From an uncultured Oscillospiraceae bacterium (GTDB taxonomy: Bacteria; Bacillota; Clostridia; Oscillospirales; Oscillospiraceae), in contig CAUBQU010000078.1 of the NCBI GenBank assembly GCA_958438185.1, forward strand, positions 1 through 6,530: a stretch of 6,530 nucleotides of DNA, written 5' to 3'. Below are positions 6,512 to 6,530 of the stretch, piece after piece; the stretch's first letter is position 1, and every line of letters starts with the position of its first letter. The position numbers were made by a program, and so were the translations under genes. The notes beneath the pieces are model-generated. The model made no database searches. It saw nothing but the letters and a program-made list of their open reading frames with translations, and was not told where the DNA came from.

Positions 6512-6513
6512 CG
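6478..6513 (-). terminator. Intrinsic terminator in the leader upstream of aroF (possible attenuator)
   Basis: Reading the minus strand, CGCUGCACAG (6513-6504) pairs with CUGUGCGGCG (6497-6488) in a 10-base-pair stem around a 6-base loop (AACAGA). The tail UUUUCUUUUU follows at 6487-6478. One pair is a G-U wobble on this strand but a C-A mismatch on the plus strand, and the U-tract is only on this strand. The structure is therefore oriented to stop transcription heading into aroF. Its end is 48 bases before the aroF ATG. It may be the terminator of the operon's own attenuation system or simply the terminator of a gene upstream of the window with a promoter hidden close by. No T-box consensus, leader peptide or convincing promoter is visible in the 101 bases available. 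Confidence 0.78.
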
Positions 6514-6530
6514 CCCGAAGGATTCAAATT

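Noticed and set aside
6518..6530. T-arm-like sequence of a plus-strand tRNA at the right edge (AAGGA stem start with TTCAAAT loop)
   Set aside because: The bases to its left do not form a tRNA body. The only nearby hairpin has a 6-base loop, not a 7-base anticodon loop, and no D-arm is seen.
6453..6530. A promoter for aroF inside the visible leader
   Set aside because: A TTGCCC on the minus strand could be a poor -35, but no acceptable -10 follows at the right distance. The promoter is more likely beyond the right edge.
6478..6530. T-box riboswitch
   Set aside because: No GGGUGG-N-ACCGCG-like antiterminator consensus is present upstream of the terminator in the bases available. It cannot be excluded further upstream.

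Overview
The window is part of a single aromatic amino acid biosynthesis operon. All seven recognisable genes lie on the minus strand, so they are transcribed from the right edge towards the left edge. In transcription order they are aroF (DAHP synthase), tyrA (prephenate dehydrogenase), aroB (3-dehydroquinate synthase), aroA (EPSP synthase), aroC (chorismate synthase), pheA (fused chorismate mutase/prephenate dehydratase) and the first 64 codons of aroE (shikimate dehydrogenase), which runs off the left edge.

The DNA is GC-rich, with third codon positions dominated by G and C. The gene content and order, the type I-beta DAHP synthase with an N-terminal ferredoxin-like domain, the fused CM-PDT-ACT PheA, and the strong Shine-Dalgarno sequences before most genes suggest a GC-rich member of the Clostridia. 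An Oscillospiraceae gut bacterium is the best guess. This is inferred from family resemblance, not from any search. Base and codon use look uniform, with no mobile element, integrase, CRISPR array, tRNA or rRNA.

Layout: positions 6430-6530 are the operon leader, with an intrinsic terminator about 60 bases before aroF and further inverted repeats between it and the gene. From 6429 to the left edge there is no intergenic DNA. Every junction is a 4-base stop/start overlap (ATGA five times, GTGA once at aroB/aroA), provided aroC starts at the internal ATG at 2335, as its ribosome binding site indicates.

Together the genes encode entry into the shikimate pathway (aroF), ring closure (aroB), reduction to shikimate (aroE), the last two steps to chorismate (aroA, aroC), and both branches onward to tyrosine (tyrA) and phenylalanine (pheA). 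The 3-dehydroquinate dehydratase (aroD/aroQ) and shikimate kinase (aroK) steps are not in the window and could lie beyond aroE or elsewhere. Feedback control appears built into the first enzyme (ferredoxin-like domain) and PheA (ACT domain), while TyrA has no ACT domain.

This is a conserved metabolic operon, not a new system. The part most worth a second look is the leader, where three segments can form alternative hairpins and one of these is a terminator. This looks like attenuation of the operon, but the upstream half of the leader is outside the window.
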